Below, piece by piece: positions 18,705 through 28,035 of a DNA stretch of 64,000 bases (position 1 is the first letter of the stretch; every line of letters starts with the position of its first letter). This DNA comes from ZC4RG30 sp963777735 (lineage in GTDB: Bacteria > Pseudomonadota > Gammaproteobacteria > Steroidobacterales > Steroidobacteraceae). The position numbers were made by a program, and so were the translations under genes. The stretch covers positions 310,001 to 374,000 of the forward strand of contig CAVZRQ010000008.1 of the NCBI GenBank assembly GCA_963777735.1, in the 5' to 3' direction. Below the pieces are notes generated by a model that had not been told where the DNA came from, ran no database searches, and saw only the letters and a program-made list of their open reading frames with translations.

Positions 18705-19182
18705 GTGCTGCGCATCAGCAAACTCACCGATTACGCCACCGTGATCCTGGCTGCCCTGGCCACCGATTCGGGCGGCCGGCGCACGGCTACGGACATTGCC
18801 CAGGCCATCCACCTGGCGGCCCCGACGGTCAGCAAGTTGCTCAAGCAGCTGCACCGGGCCGGCCTCGTGGAGTCCACCCGCGGGCCTGCGTGGCGGTTAC
18901 CGACTCGCCCGCCCCGCCAGCCAGATCTCCGCCGCCACCATTCTCGATGCCCTGGAAGGCCCCCTGGCGCTCACGGAATGCGCCACCGGCAACAGCCAGT
19001 GCGATCTGCAGGCCAGTTGCAGCGTGGGCGGCAGCTGGCAACGAATCAACCATGCCATTCGCCAGTCGCTGGAGGAAATCACCCTCGCGGAACTGGCCGG
19101 CCTTGAAAGCAACCCCCGGCACTTTGCGCTCTTCGACGTGCGCCTGCGTAACGGAGTGGTGGCAGGAGTCAATCGCGGATAA
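18705..19182 (+). CDS. Rrf2-family Fe-S-sensing regulator of the suf operon (frame broken once)
   Basis: A winged-helix regulator that probably represses the suf operon when Fe-S clusters are plentiful. GTG at 18705 begins MLRISKLTDYATVIL, followed by the DNA-recognition helix segment APTVSKLLKQLHRAGLV. One extra G in a GGG run at 18882-18884 breaks the frame; corrected, it reads STRGLRGGYRLA, the family wing. Three cysteines in CATGNSQC and ASC match the cluster-ligand spacing of IscR-like proteins. sufB starts two bases after the stop, placing the regulator first in the operon. Confidence 0.9.
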
Positions 19183-19184
19183 CC

Positions 19185-20627
19185 ATGCAAGACACTCAAC
19201 TCGACGCGGCCCTCGCCCGCGGTTACCAGCACGGATTCATCACCGACATCGAATCCGACACCGTCGCGCCCGGTCTCGATGAAGAGACCATCCGCTTCAT
19301 CTCGGCCAAGAAGAAGGAACCGCAGTTCCTGCTCGACTGGCGCCTGCGCGCGCTGGAGCGCTGGCTGACGATGAAGGAGCCGCACTGGGGCAAGCTGAAA
19401 TATCCGCCCATCGACTACCAGGCGATCTCGTACTACTCCGCGCCGAAGGTGAAGACCGATGGTCCGAAGAGCCTGGCGGATGTCGACCCGAAGCTGCTCG
19501 CCACGTACGAGAAGCTCGGGGTGCCACTGCATGAGCGCGCCCGCCTCGCGGGCGTCGCCGTCGATGCCGTGTTCGACAGCGTTTCGGTGGCCACCACCTT
19601 CAAGGGCCGGCTGGCGGAAGCTGGCGTGATCTTCTGCCCGTTCTCGGAAGCCGTGCAGTCGCATCCCGAGCTGATCGAGCAGTACCTCGGCAGTGTCGTG
19701 CCCTATGGCGACAACTTCTACGCGGCGCTGAACTCGGCGGTGTTCACCGACGGTTCGTTCGTCTACATCCCGCCGGGCGTGCGCTGCCCGATGGAACTCT
19801 CCACCTATTTCCGCATCAACGCCGCCAACACCGGCCAGTTCGAACGCACGCTGATCATCGCCGACAAGGGCAGCCACGTGAGTTACCTGGAAGGCTGCAC
19901 GGCCCCGCAGCGCGACGAAAACCAGCTGCACGCCGCAGTGGTGGAGCTCGTTGCCCTGGATGATGCCGAGATCAAGTATTCCACGGTGCAGAACTGGTAC
20001 CCGGGCGATGAAAAAGGCCGCGGCGGCATCTACAACTTCGTCACCAAGCGCGGCGAATGCCGCGGTCGCAGTTCGAAGATCTCCTGGACGCAGGTGGAAA
20101 CCGGCTCGGCCATCACCTGGAAATACCCGAGCTGCGTGCTGCGCGGCGACAACTCCATCGGCGAGTTCTATTCGGTGGCGTTGACCAACAACTACCAGCA
20201 GGCCGATACCGGCACCAAGATGATCCATCTCGGCGCGAACACGAAAAGCACCATCATTTCGAAAGGCATTTCGGCAGGCCACGCACACAACACCTATCGT
20301 GGCCTGGTGTCCGTGATGCCGGGCGCCACCGGCGCACGCAATTTCACGCAATGCGACAGCCTGCTGATCGGCGGCGATTGCGGCGCGCACACCGTGCCCT
20401 ATATCGAAGTGAAGAACCCCACTGCAGTGGTGGAACATGAAGCCAGCACCTCGCGCATCAGCGAAGAGCAGCTGTTCTACTGCCTGCAACGCGGCCTCTC
20501 CGAAGAGGACGCCGTCAATCTCATCGTCAGCGGATTCTGCCGCACCGTCCTGCGCGAACTGCCCATGGAGTTCGCGGTGGAAGCACAGAACCTGCTTGCC
20601 GTCAGTCTGGAAGGAGCCGTTGGATGA
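19185..20627 (+). CDS. sufB: Fe-S scaffold subunit SufB
   Basis: A 480-residue SufB, part of the SufBCD complex that builds [4Fe-4S] clusters using sulfur from SufS. Characteristic segments are YIPPGVRCPMELSTYFRIN, GCTAPQRDENQLHAAVVE (C238, probably the sulfur-accepting cysteine) and ITWKYPSCVLRGDNS. It overlaps sufC by four bases (ATGA). Confidence 0.98.
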   Translation: MQDTQLDAALARGYQHGFITDIESDTVAPGLDEETIRFISAKKKEPQFLLDWRLRALERWLTMKEPHWGKLKYPPIDYQAISYYSAPKVKTDGPKSLADVDPKLLATYEKLGVPLHERARLAGVAVDAVFDSVSVATTFKGRLAEAGVIFCPFSEAVQSHPELIEQYLGSVVPYGDNFYAALNSAVFTDGSFVYIPPGVRCPMELSTYFRINAANTGQFERTLIIADKGSHVSYLEGCTAPQRDENQLHAAVVELVALDDAEIKYSTVQNWYPGDEKGRGGIYNFVTKRGECRGRSSKISWTQVETGSAITWKYPSCVLRGDNSIGEFYSVALTNNYQQADTGTKMIHLGANTKSTIISKGISAGHAHNTYRGLVSVMPGATGARNFTQCDSLLIGGDCGAHTVPYIEVKNPTAVVEHEASTSRISEEQLFYCLQRGLSEEDAVNLIVSGFCRTVLRELPMEFAVEAQNLLAVSLEGAVG

Positions 20628-21385
20628 CCCCCGCACTACTCTCGATTCGCGATCTGCATGTGAAGGTTTCCGACCGCGAGGTGCTGCGCGGCATCAATCT
20701 CGATGTGCCGGCTGGCGAGGTGCACGCCATCATGGGACCGAACGGTTCCGGCAAGAGCTCGCTGGCGCATGTGCTCGCCGGCAAGCCCGGCTACACCGTC
20801 ACTGCGGGCAGCGTGACCTATCAGGGCAAGGACCTGCTGGCCCTGCCTCCAGAAGAACGCTCGCGCGAGGGCGTATTCCTCGGCTTCCAGTACCCGGTGG
20901 AAATCCCCGGCGTGAACAACACCTATCTGCTGCGGGCCGCGCTCAATGCGGCGCGCCGCCATCGTGGCCAGAGCGAAGTCGATGCCTTCGACTTCCTGAA
21001 TCTCGTGAAAGATCGCACTGCCCTCATGAAGATGGGCGAGTCGTTCCTGTCGCGCGGAGTGAACGAAGGGTTCTCCGGCGGCGAAAAGAAGCGCAACGAG
21101 ATCCTGCAGATGCTGGTGCTGGAGCCCAAGCTCGCCATCCTCGACGAAACCGATTCAGGGCTCGACATCGACGCACTGAAAGTGGTGGCGGCCGGGATCA
21201 ACACCCTGCGCTCGCCCGAGCGAGCCATCGTGCTGATCACGCACTACCAGCGGCTGCTGGACCATGTCGTTCCCGACCAGGTGCATGTGCTGGGTCAAGG
21301 TCGCATTCTGCGCAGCGGCACCGCGGAACTCGCCCGTGAACTGGAGCAGCGTGGCTACGACTGGCTGCTGGAAGATGCTGCATGA
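20624..21385 (+). CDS. sufC: SufC ATPase of the SufBCD complex
   Basis: A 253-residue ABC-type ATPase that drives shape changes in SufBD. Walker A GPNGSGKSS, Q-loop FQYPVEIPGV, signature FSGGEKKRNEI, Walker B LAILDETDSGLDID and switch H in ITHYQR are all present. ATG at 20624 overlaps the sufB stop, and the stop overlaps sufD by four bases. Confidence 0.98.
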   Translation: MTPALLSIRDLHVKVSDREVLRGINLDVPAGEVHAIMGPNGSGKSSLAHVLAGKPGYTVTAGSVTYQGKDLLALPPEERSREGVFLGFQYPVEIPGVNNTYLLRAALNAARRHRGQSEVDAFDFLNLVKDRTALMKMGESFLSRGVNEGFSGGEKKRNEILQMLVLEPKLAILDETDSGLDIDALKVVAAGINTLRSPERAIVLITHYQRLLDHVVPDQVHVLGQGRILRSGTAELARELEQRGYDWLLEDAA

Positions 21386-22692
21386 GTGCAGTCCCCCGCA
21401 CGCCCGTCCCCGGCAGCCTGAGCAATGCCGCTTATGAGCAGCGGCTGCGAGACGCCATCATGGACTCCGCCCCGCTGCTCAATGCGAAGGTGCTTCCCAT
21501 CAGTATCCGCAGCGCGGCGCTGAACAAGGCACTGGCTGCGGGCCTCCCCCAGCTGCGCGACGATCTGTGGCGTTACGCCGATCTGAAATTCATGGCCTCT
21601 GCGGCACTGGGGCCGGTTGCCGCGGCAGCAGATGACGTGCTTGCCGGTGCCGTGGCCGCACTGCTGCCGCCGCGGCTTGCCGGCTACACTCGGCTGGTGT
21701 TCGCGAACGGCCGCCCACTTGCAGGGCTCTCCGACCCCTGCGAATACCTGACGCCCGCGGCTTCGCCACTGGTGCCCGACCGGACGAAGCACGAACGTTT
21801 TGGCTGGCTGAACGATGCGTTTGCCACCGATGTGGCGCGCCTGACCATCAGCGGAGTGCAGCGGCTCGAGATCATCTTCGCAGCGGTGCCTGGGGTAGCC
21901 CGTCAGGCCATACATCCCCGCCTGGAAATCACGCTCGGCGCGCAGGCGGATTTCACTCTGGTGGAACGGCATCTGGGCAGCGTCGGTGCGGATGGCCTCA
22001 TCAATGCCGCGATCCAGGTGTACGCCGGCGCCGGCAGCCACGTGCGTCATCTGCGTTGGCAACAGCTTGCGGACGATGCGCAGTTCCTCGACACCACGCA
22101 GATCGCACTCGACCGCGATGCGCACTACAGCATCGCCATGCTGCAGCTCGGCGCTCGCAGCGCCCGCACTTCATTGCGCGCCTCGCTCTATGGTGCCGGC
22201 GCCAGCCTGCGGCTGCATGGTGTCAGCGTGACGGGCGGCAAGCATTCACTCGACCACTCGCTGCTGATTGACCACCTTGCGCCGAACACCAGCAGCGAGC
22301 AGGTTTTCCGCGCCATCGCCCGCGAGCAGGCACGCATTGCCTGCCGCAGCCGCGTTGAAGTCAATCGGCAGGCTCCGGGCAGCAGTGCCAACCAGTCGCT
22401 CAAGGGGCTGGTCGACAGCGAGCGGGCCGAAATCGATCTGCGTCCGCAACTGGAGATTCACACCGACGCAGTGCGTGCCAGCCACGGCGCCACCACCGGC
22501 GCTCTCGATGACAACATGCGGTTCTATCTGCTGTCGCGCGGGCTCGACGCCGACACGGCACGCGGCCTGCTGGAATGGGCCTTCCTCGAGGATGCCGTCC
22601 GTGGCATCGATCTGCCGGAACTGCGCAGCACCGCAGAACTTGCGCTCGCCAACGTGCTGGGCAACAGCGTCGCGAGGCAGGTACTGCTGTGA
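21382..22692 (+). CDS. sufD: SufD subunit of the SufBCD complex
   Basis: A 436-residue SufD, the SufB-like partner that forms the SufBC2D scaffold and helps iron entry. The right-handed beta-helix core is followed by the family C-terminal motifs RASHGATTGALDDNMRFYLLSRG and ARGLLEWAFLEDAV. It overlaps sufS by four bases (GTGA). Confidence 0.95.
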   Translation: MSAVPRTPVPGSLSNAAYEQRLRDAIMDSAPLLNAKVLPISIRSAALNKALAAGLPQLRDDLWRYADLKFMASAALGPVAAAADDVLAGAVAALLPPRLAGYTRLVFANGRPLAGLSDPCEYLTPAASPLVPDRTKHERFGWLNDAFATDVARLTISGVQRLEIIFAAVPGVARQAIHPRLEITLGAQADFTLVERHLGSVGADGLINAAIQVYAGAGSHVRHLRWQQLADDAQFLDTTQIALDRDAHYSIAMLQLGARSARTSLRASLYGAGASLRLHGVSVTGGKHSLDHSLLIDHLAPNTSSEQVFRAIAREQARIACRSRVEVNRQAPGSSANQSLKGLVDSERAEIDLRPQLEIHTDAVRASHGATTGALDDNMRFYLLSRGLDADTARGLLEWAFLEDAVRGIDLPELRSTAELALANVLGNSVARQVLL

Positions 22693-23909
22693 GTTATGAC
22701 GTCGCCCGGCTACGCCTCGGGTTTCCGATCCTGGCGCAGCAGATCAATGGCAAGCCGCTGGCTTACCTCGATAACGGCGCCTCGACGCAGCGACCGCAGT
22801 CGGTGATTGATGCGATCGACCATTACGAGACGCATCTGCACGCCAACGTGCATCGCGGCGTACATACCCTTAGCCAGCTGGCCACCGACGCCTTCGAGGC
22901 TGCAAGGGAACGTGTTCGACGGTTCCTGAACGCAGGTTCCACGCGCGAGATCATCTTCACCCGCGGCACCACGGAAGCCATCAACCTCGTTGCGCAGAGC
23001 TGGGGTCGCAGCAACCTCGGACCGGATGATGAAATCATCGTTTCGGCACTGGAGCACCATGCCAACCTGGTGCCCTGGCAGATGGCCGCCGCGGCGACGG
23101 GTGCCAGATTGCGCGTCGTGCCCATCGACAGCCACGGGCAGTTGCGATTCGAGGCTTTCCAGGCACTGCTCAACGATCGCACCCGGCTAGTGGCCATCAC
23201 CCATGTATCCAACGCGCTCGGCACGGTGGTGCCAGTAAAACAGTTCATCGATGCCGCCCACCACATCGGCGTGCCGGTACTGATCGACGGTGCACAGGCG
23301 GTAGCCCATCTGCCGGTGGATGTCCGCGCCCTCGATTGCGATTTCTACTGCTTCTCGGGCCACAAACTCTACGGCCCAACGGGTATCGGCGTGCTGTACG
23401 GGCGCGAAGCAAACCTCAACGCCATGCCGCCCTGGCAAGGCGGCGGCGACATGATCCGCACCGTGTCATTCGAGCACAGCACCTGGAATGAGCTGCCCTA
23501 CAAATTCGAAGCCGGCACACCGAACATCAGTGGCGCCATCGGGCTTGCGGCCGCCATGGATTTCCTCGAGACAGTGGGCATCGAAAAAGCGGCCACCCAT
23601 GAACACAAGCTGCTGCATGCCGCCACTGCAGCGCTGATGCGCATTCCAGGCATCCACATCCATGGCACGGCCGACGACAAAGCGGCCGTGCTGTCGTTCA
23701 CGCTCAAGGGCGTGCATCCACACGATCTTGGCACCATCCTGGATCACGAGGGTGTGGCCATTCGCGCCGGCCATCACTGTGCCATGCCGCTGATGGATCT
23801 GCTGGGCCTGCCCGCCACCGCGCGGGCTTCATTCGCCTGCTACAACACGCTGGCGGAAGTGGAACAGCTCGACGCGGCGGTACGCAAGGCCGTGGAGGTA
23901 TTCCACTGA
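22689..23909 (+). CDS. sufS: Cysteine desulfurase SufS
   Basis: A 406-residue group II cysteine desulfurase (PLP) that takes sulfur from cysteine as an enzyme persulfide. Visible are the start YLDNGASTQRPQ, HANVHRGVHTLS, FTRGTTEAINLVA, the PLP lysine in FSGHKLYGPTGIG and the catalytic cysteine in RAGHHCAMPLM. GTG at 22689 is inside the sufD stop, so translation is coupled. The length equals that of E. coli SufS. Confidence 0.98.
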   Translation: MSYDVARLRLGFPILAQQINGKPLAYLDNGASTQRPQSVIDAIDHYETHLHANVHRGVHTLSQLATDAFEAARERVRRFLNAGSTREIIFTRGTTEAINLVAQSWGRSNLGPDDEIIVSALEHHANLVPWQMAAAATGARLRVVPIDSHGQLRFEAFQALLNDRTRLVAITHVSNALGTVVPVKQFIDAAHHIGVPVLIDGAQAVAHLPVDVRALDCDFYCFSGHKLYGPTGIGVLYGREANLNAMPPWQGGGDMIRTVSFEHSTWNELPYKFEAGTPNISGAIGLAAAMDFLETVGIEKAATHEHKLLHAATAALMRIPGIHIHGTADDKAAVLSFTLKGVHPHDLGTILDHEGVAIRAGHHCAMPLMDLLGLPATARASFACYNTLAEVEQLDAAVRKAVEVFH

Positions 23910-24361
23910 TGCAGCTCACCGAGCTCTATCGCGAGGTGATCCTGGATCACAACAAGCATCCGCGCAATTTCGGACGCCTGGACCCGCACGACGCGGAAGC
24001 CAAGGGGCACAACCCCCTGTGCGGCGATCGTCTCACCGTGACGCTGCAACGGGACGGCGACCGCATCACGGACATCCGCTTCGATGGCAATGGTTGCGCC
24101 ATCTCGATGGCCTCCGCCTCCATGATGACGGAGGCCGTCAAGGGCAAGGACCGGGCCACGGTCGATGCGTTGTTCCAGCGTGTGCACGCCCTGCTCACTG
24201 ACGCCAGCGCCAGCTCCGCCGACCTCGGCAAGCTCGCCTCTCTCTCCGGCGTGCGCGAGTTTCCGGCGCGGGTGAAATGCGCCAGTCTCTGCTGGCACAC
24301 CCTCAACGCGGCGCTGGCCCAGGCGGACGCGGCCAGCGCCAGCATGGTATCGACCGAGTAG
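23909..24361 (+). CDS. sufU: SufU-type (IscU-like) sulfur-transfer protein
   Basis: A 150-residue NifU-N/IscU-fold protein. It carries LYREVILDHNKHPRNFG and three cysteines in NPLCGD, GNGCAIS and VKCASLCWH, with a roughly 20-residue insertion before the third site. That insertion separates SufU (zinc-bound sulfur acceptor for SufS) from scaffold IscU. Having SufU, instead of SufE, in a gammaproteobacterial suf operon is worth noting. Its ATG overlaps the sufS stop by one base (TGATG). Confidence 0.92.
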   Translation: MQLTELYREVILDHNKHPRNFGRLDPHDAEAKGHNPLCGDRLTVTLQRDGDRITDIRFDGNGCAISMASASMMTEAVKGKDRATVDALFQRVHALLTDASASSADLGKLASLSGVREFPARVKCASLCWHTLNAALAQADAASASMVSTE

Positions 24362-24365
24362 ACGC

Positions 24366-24914
24366 ATGGCACACAGTCACGAACCATTTGTCATCCAGCG
24401 CGAAGTCGACGCCGTCATGGTGCCTTCAGGGCATGCCATAAAGCTGCAGCCGGGCCTCGCCGGATTCATCAGTCAGGCGCTGGGTGGCAGCTTCACGTTG
24501 TATATCGAAGGCAACCTGTACCGTCTGGCCGGCAGCGAGGCCGACGCCATTGGCAAGGAACCCGTGTTCGCACCGGAGCTTCCGCCCAATGCCACCGATG
24601 ATGACATCCGGGAGCTGGCCTGGAAGCAGATGCGCAGCTGCTACGACCCGGAGATTCCCATCAACATCGTCGACCTGGGCCTGATCTACGAATGCAACAT
24701 CAAGCTCAACGACGACGGCTCGCGCAGTGTTGATGTGAAGATGACGCTCACGGCGCCCGGCTGCGGCATGGGCGATGTGCTGGTGCAGGATGTGAAAGAC
24801 AAGATCGAACAGATTCCCACCGTGAAGGAAGCACTGGTGGAACTGGTGTTTGATCCGCCCTGGCGGCGCGACATGATGTCGCCTGCAGCGCAGCTGCAGA
24901 CAGGAATGATGTGA
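24366..24914 (+). CDS. sufT: SufT, DUF59/MIP18-type Fe-S maturation factor
   Basis: A 182-residue protein with an N-terminal SufT-specific region (about 1-70) and a C-terminal DUF59 domain: LAWKQMRSCYDPEIPINIVDLGLIY, then MTLTAPGCGMGD and a final VFDPPWRRDMM motif. SufT proteins help Fe-S delivery when demand is high. The conserved DUF59 cysteine in APGC is present. It starts four bases after sufU. Confidence 0.93.
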   Translation: MAHSHEPFVIQREVDAVMVPSGHAIKLQPGLAGFISQALGGSFTLYIEGNLYRLAGSEADAIGKEPVFAPELPPNATDDDIRELAWKQMRSCYDPEIPINIVDLGLIYECNIKLNDDGSRSVDVKMTLTAPGCGMGDVLVQDVKDKIEQIPTVKEALVELVFDPPWRRDMMSPAAQLQTGMM

Positions 24915-25369
24915 TGCCGGGGCAGCAGGTCGTCCTGGTACGACATGCGCATGCGGAATGGCCGGCATTCAGCGGCCTGGACTTCGATCGACCACTGACA
25001 CCCCAGGGCCTGGGTGACGCCAGAACCACGGCGGCAGCGATCCGCGATGCGGGACACAGGCCAGGCCTGCTGTTGACCAGCCCGGCGAAGCGCACCCGGC
25101 AGACGGCAGAAATCATCGCCACGACGCTTGGCGTGCCCAGCACCGCCATCCGCGATGTGGATGCTCTCTACAACGCCTCGCGGGAGATCCTTGACGCCGA
25201 GTTGCGTCAGGCCCTGGCGGCCGTGCCTGCCGTGTTGCTGGTCGCGCACAACCCCGGCATCTCGGAGCTGGCTCGCGCGCTGAGCGGCGATGCCGCGTTC
25301 ACCGGGTTCCGCCCCGCTCAATGGCTGCACGTATCCGGTTCAAGACTGGAAGCAGTGCCCGACTATTGA
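24914..25369 (+). CDS. SixA-like histidine phosphatase
   Basis: A 151-residue histidine phosphatase-superfamily protein with the RHA(H) motif VLVRHAHAEW and the second catalytic histidine in LLVAHNPGISELARAL. This subgroup resembles SixA, which dephosphorylates histidine phosphotransfer domains, but the substrate is unknown. I chose ATG at 24914, which overlaps the sufT stop by one base, over GTG at 24911. It is last in the suf transcript and overlaps the convergent next gene by seven bases. Confidence 0.85.
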   Translation: MPGQQVVLVRHAHAEWPAFSGLDFDRPLTPQGLGDARTTAAAIRDAGHRPGLLLTSPAKRTRQTAEIIATTLGVPSTAIRDVDALYNASREILDAELRQALAAVPAVLLVAHNPGISELARALSGDAAFTGFRPAQWLHVSGSRLEAVPDY

Positions 25370-25923
25370 CCAGCAGGCACCGCAGGTGCCACTGAACTGA
25401 ATGTGTCGGCATCGAACAACGCCTTCACATCTGCTGCCAGCCCCGTCAAACCGGATGCCTTGCCGATAGCCATTGCTTCTTCAGCACTCTTGCCGTGCAG
25501 CCAGCGGGCTCGCAGTGCCATTAACGCTCCGACCCGGTTGCCGGAGGCACAGTGCATCAGCACCTTGCCCTCGTTCGCTTCCGACAGCAGACCGTCAAAG
25601 GCAGTGACATTCTCTCTGGTCAGGCCTGCCTTGCCGGCAACAGGCAGCGAGCGGTAAATCAATCCCGATTTCTCGACCACCGCCCTTTCGTCCAGATCCG
25701 GCGTCTCGGCATCCGGGCGCAGGTCGATCACGGTACGCACGCCAGCGGAACCCAGCTTCGTCAACGCCTCGATCGAAGGCTGGGCGCTGACATGCAGGCG
25801 TGAATCCACTGCGATATGCCCTGGCAGGGTCGCGAGCACGTCGACATCAGCAGCTTCGCATTTCATTGCGAGCAACAGCGCGACGGAAATCGCTTCGACA
25901 AACAATAGCCGGCGTGAATACAC
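25363..25923 (-). CDS. Secreted DUF442-type (beta-lactamase hydrolase-like) phosphatase
   Basis: A 186-residue exported protein. GTG at 25923 has AAGGGG upstream and begins a signal peptide (RRLLFVEAISVALLLAMKCEA). The mature domain resembles DUF442, a cysteine-phosphatase fold: LHVSAQPSIEALTKLGSAGVRTVIDLRPD, then the active loop HCASGNRVGAL. Members are known as BLH proteins; substrates are unknown. It converges on the SixA-like gene. Confidence 0.8.
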   Translation of the reverse strand: MYSRRLLFVEAISVALLLAMKCEAADVDVLATLPGHIAVDSRLHVSAQPSIEALTKLGSAGVRTVIDLRPDAETPDLDERAVVEKSGLIYRSLPVAGKAGLTRENVTAFDGLLSEANEGKVLMHCASGNRVGALMALRARWLHGKSAEEAMAIGKASGLTGLAADVKALFDADTFSSVAPAVPAGQ

Positions 25924-26048
25924 GATCGCCCCTTTCAAGGAACTCGAAACCAGTCGCGGGACCGGGACTAAGTCCATCTTGCCACAAACACCAGGAACGC
26001 CAAATATGCGCTGTTCGCCCGCCGACCCGTGTATGCCTGGAATCCTTC

Positions 26049-26228
26049 CTAGCTGTCGAGCTCGCTGCTTTGCGCCATCACCATCTCCATCGCATCCCGG
26101 AAGTCGGCCTCCGTCATGGTGCGATTTGCCCAGGCTTCAAAGACGCCAGACAGAAAGCCTGCCTCCGCCCGGTTCAAGGCCTGTTCGGTGACTTCTATGC
26201 CCAGATTCAAGTTGATGACTTCGCCCAT
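26049..26228 (-). CDS. Possible 59-residue acidic protein
   Basis: An uninterrupted frame from ATG at 26228 to TAG at 26049, in a stretch with no other gene. The predicted peptide is amphipathic and acidic (EVTEQALNRAEAGF, then EAWANRTMTEADF, then AMEMVMAQSSELDS) and would form two or three helices. I recognise no family. There is no strong ribosome-binding site. A 33-codon GTG frame (26308-26207) overlaps its start, so a longer gene hidden by a base slip is possible. Confidence 0.35.
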   Translation of the reverse strand: MGEVINLNLGIEVTEQALNRAEAGFLSGVFEAWANRTMTEADFRDAMEMVMAQSSELDS

Positions 26229-26318
26229 GGGAGCGTTATATCGCGAAGCGCGACCGTCCTTTCCTGTAGGTTCACGGCGACGTCTGTGGCCAGCGACAGC
26301 GGATCCACAACCGTCTCG

Positions 26319-26501
26319 CTACTTCTTCAGCCCATCCAGCCGCAAGCCGCATTTCGGACACTTGGCAATCGCCACCCAGCCATCACAACGAGGGCAGCGC
26401 TGCAGACAGGTGACATAAACCAACATTCCGAGCATGGCGCAACCCACCATCGCGGACACCACGATCATGAATGTTTCGAAACTGTCGGGCAGTCGGCCCA
26501 T
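26319..26501 (-). CDS. Small membrane protein with zinc-ribbon tail
   Basis: A 60-residue protein (from ATG at 26501) with one transmembrane helix (about 12-32, MIVVSAMVGCAMLGMLVYV) and a C-terminal zinc-ribbon-like motif CPRCDGWVAIAKCPKCG. The cysteine tail would face the cytoplasm if the N-terminus is outside. An earlier ATG at 26531 would overlap the divergent UDG-family gene start by seven bases, so I prefer 26501. No family is recognised. Confidence 0.6.
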   Translation of the reverse strand: MGRLPDSFETFMIVVSAMVGCAMLGMLVYVTCLQRCPRCDGWVAIAKCPKCGLRLDGLKK

Positions 26502-26524
26502 CAACAAGTTACCGTCCCACCGCC

Positions 26525-27160
26525 ATGCCATCGCCCAGCCTGAACCGATTCCTCAAATCCCTCCAATCCCCAACCGGTCCCCACACCTTCAACCCCTGGA
26601 CCCATCACGACCCCAGCACCGACCTGGCCCGCACCGCACCCCGTGACCGGCTCGAACGACTTGCCGCCCACCTGTCCATCGAAGCGAAATACGTCTTCGT
26701 CGGCGAAGCACCCGGCTATCAGGGCTGCAAAGTCACCGGCATTCCCTTCACCAGCGAACGCCTCGTCCTCGAAGGCCTGATCCCGCGCGTCAGCACAACC
26801 GCCACGCGTCTGACTTCTCGGCAAAGACCCTGGAGTGAACCTTCCGCCACCATCGTCTGGGGCACCCTGCACCAACTGGGAATAGCCGAAGAATCGATCC
26901 TCTGGAACGCATTTCCCTGGCACCCCTACAAACTCAGGCAGCCACACTCCAACCGAACCCCGACTATTGCAGAGCGCCCTGCTGGCCTGCCCATCCTGAA
27001 GCAGCTACTGCGGCTCAATCCGAATGCGCAGGTATTCGCCGTCGGACGAAACGCCGAATGGTCGCTCCAGCAGATCGGGCACCCCGCGACACCGCTGAGA
27101 CACCCCTCCATGGGCGGCGCCACACAGTTCTCGAAGCAGCTGCGCCGTGCGGTGACTTGA
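26525..27160 (+). CDS. Uracil-DNA glycosylase superfamily protein
   Basis: A 211-residue protein of the UDG superfamily. The first active-site motif is FVGEAPGYQGC, followed by WNAFPWHPYK and the second motif HPSMGGA near the C-terminus. The GEAPG loop is like that of family 4/5 UDGs, but the Fe-S cysteines of family 4 are not apparent. It is often annotated as uracil-DNA glycosylase; the actual lesion specificity is unknown. ATG at 26525 is chosen because homology begins within the next 40 codons. Confidence 0.8.
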   Translation: MPSPSLNRFLKSLQSPTGPHTFNPWTHHDPSTDLARTAPRDRLERLAAHLSIEAKYVFVGEAPGYQGCKVTGIPFTSERLVLEGLIPRVSTTATRLTSRQRPWSEPSATIVWGTLHQLGIAEESILWNAFPWHPYKLRQPHSNRTPTIAERPAGLPILKQLLRLNPNAQVFAVGRNAEWSLQQIGHPATPLRHPSMGGATQFSKQLRRAVT

Positions 27161-27225
27161 TCGCCCTTACGCTCGCGCAGCAAGCTCAATTCGGCCGCGT
27201 CCGATCATGCAACGCAATGCCCCCA

Positions 27226-28032
27226 CTACTGCTGCGACGAATCCGTCACCAGCACCGATACCTGCATGCGTTCCTGGCCGCCTCCACGACGCATACCCCG
27301 CACCGGTGCAGCGTCCAGATAGTCCCGGCCCACTGCCAGCCGGCAATGTGTACCGGCCACCGGAATGGCGTGGGTGATGTCCAGCCCCCACCATTGCCCG
27401 ATGTCATCGAGCCAGACTTCGGCCCAGGCATGGCTCGCCACGCCGCCTTCCTCACCGGCATAGAGATATCCGCTGACATAGCGCGCCGGCAACCCCAGCG
27501 CACGGCAGCAGGCAATGAACACATGTGTCTGGTCCTGACACACACCTTCCCGCTGCTGGAATACCGATACTGCCGTATCCGACACCTGCGTGGCCCCGGG
27601 TCGATAGGCAACGGCTGCCGCAACGGCTTTTGCTCCGCGCAGCAGGCGGTTGCGCAGGTCATCGTTGCCTGACAGCGCATCGGCAGCGAACCGGCTCAGA
27701 TCCGCATCCACCGCCGTCAGTGGCGAGGCGATGCGATAGGCGAGCGGTGAAAGCTGCCTCGGATGACTGTTGGGTTGGCCGGTTGTTTCGTCGGTCTCGA
27801 CGACGCCACTGACCAGCAGCCGCAACTCGCGATGCGGCGCCTCGTACGTCAGGTAGTGCACGATGTTGCCATGCGCATCCATCTGCTCGATGCGCCTGCC
27901 GGGCGCCTCGATGGACCAGGAAACCACACGCTGCCGCGCCTCGCGTCTGGGCGTCAGGCGCAGCGCCTGGATGGTGTAGCGCACCGTGTCCGCATAGCTG
28001 TACACCGTCTCGTGGCGCACATGCAGCAGCAT
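27226..28032 (-). CDS. Transglutaminase-like cysteine protease-fold enzyme
   Basis: A 268-residue bacterial transglutaminase-like protein (COG1305) with an N-terminal immunoglobulin-like domain opening LLHVRHETVYSYADTVR and the catalytic triad C165 (GVCQDQTH), H201 (ASHAWAE) and D218 (LDITH). In genomes with the alpha-E and ATP-grasp genes this family is thought to process or crosslink the peptide product. It begins three bases after the alpha-E stop, so it is in the same transcript. The reaction is inferred, not shown. Confidence 0.9.
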   Translation of the reverse strand: MLLHVRHETVYSYADTVRYTIQALRLTPRREARQRVVSWSIEAPGRRIEQMDAHGNIVHYLTYEAPHRELRLLVSGVVETDETTGQPNSHPRQLSPLAYRIASPLTAVDADLSRFAADALSGNDDLRNRLLRGAKAVAAAVAYRPGATQVSDTAVSVFQQREGVCQDQTHVFIACCRALGLPARYVSGYLYAGEEGGVASHAWAEVWLDDIGQWWGLDITHAIPVAGTHCRLAVGRDYLDAAPVRGMRRGGGQERMQVSVLVTDSSQQ

Positions 28033-28035
28033 GGG

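Noticed and set aside
18897..20636. 579-codon minus-strand frame across sufB
   Set aside because: It is a GC-skew shadow of sufB, rich in His, Ala and Arg with no recognisable domain, while sufB is clear on the plus strand.
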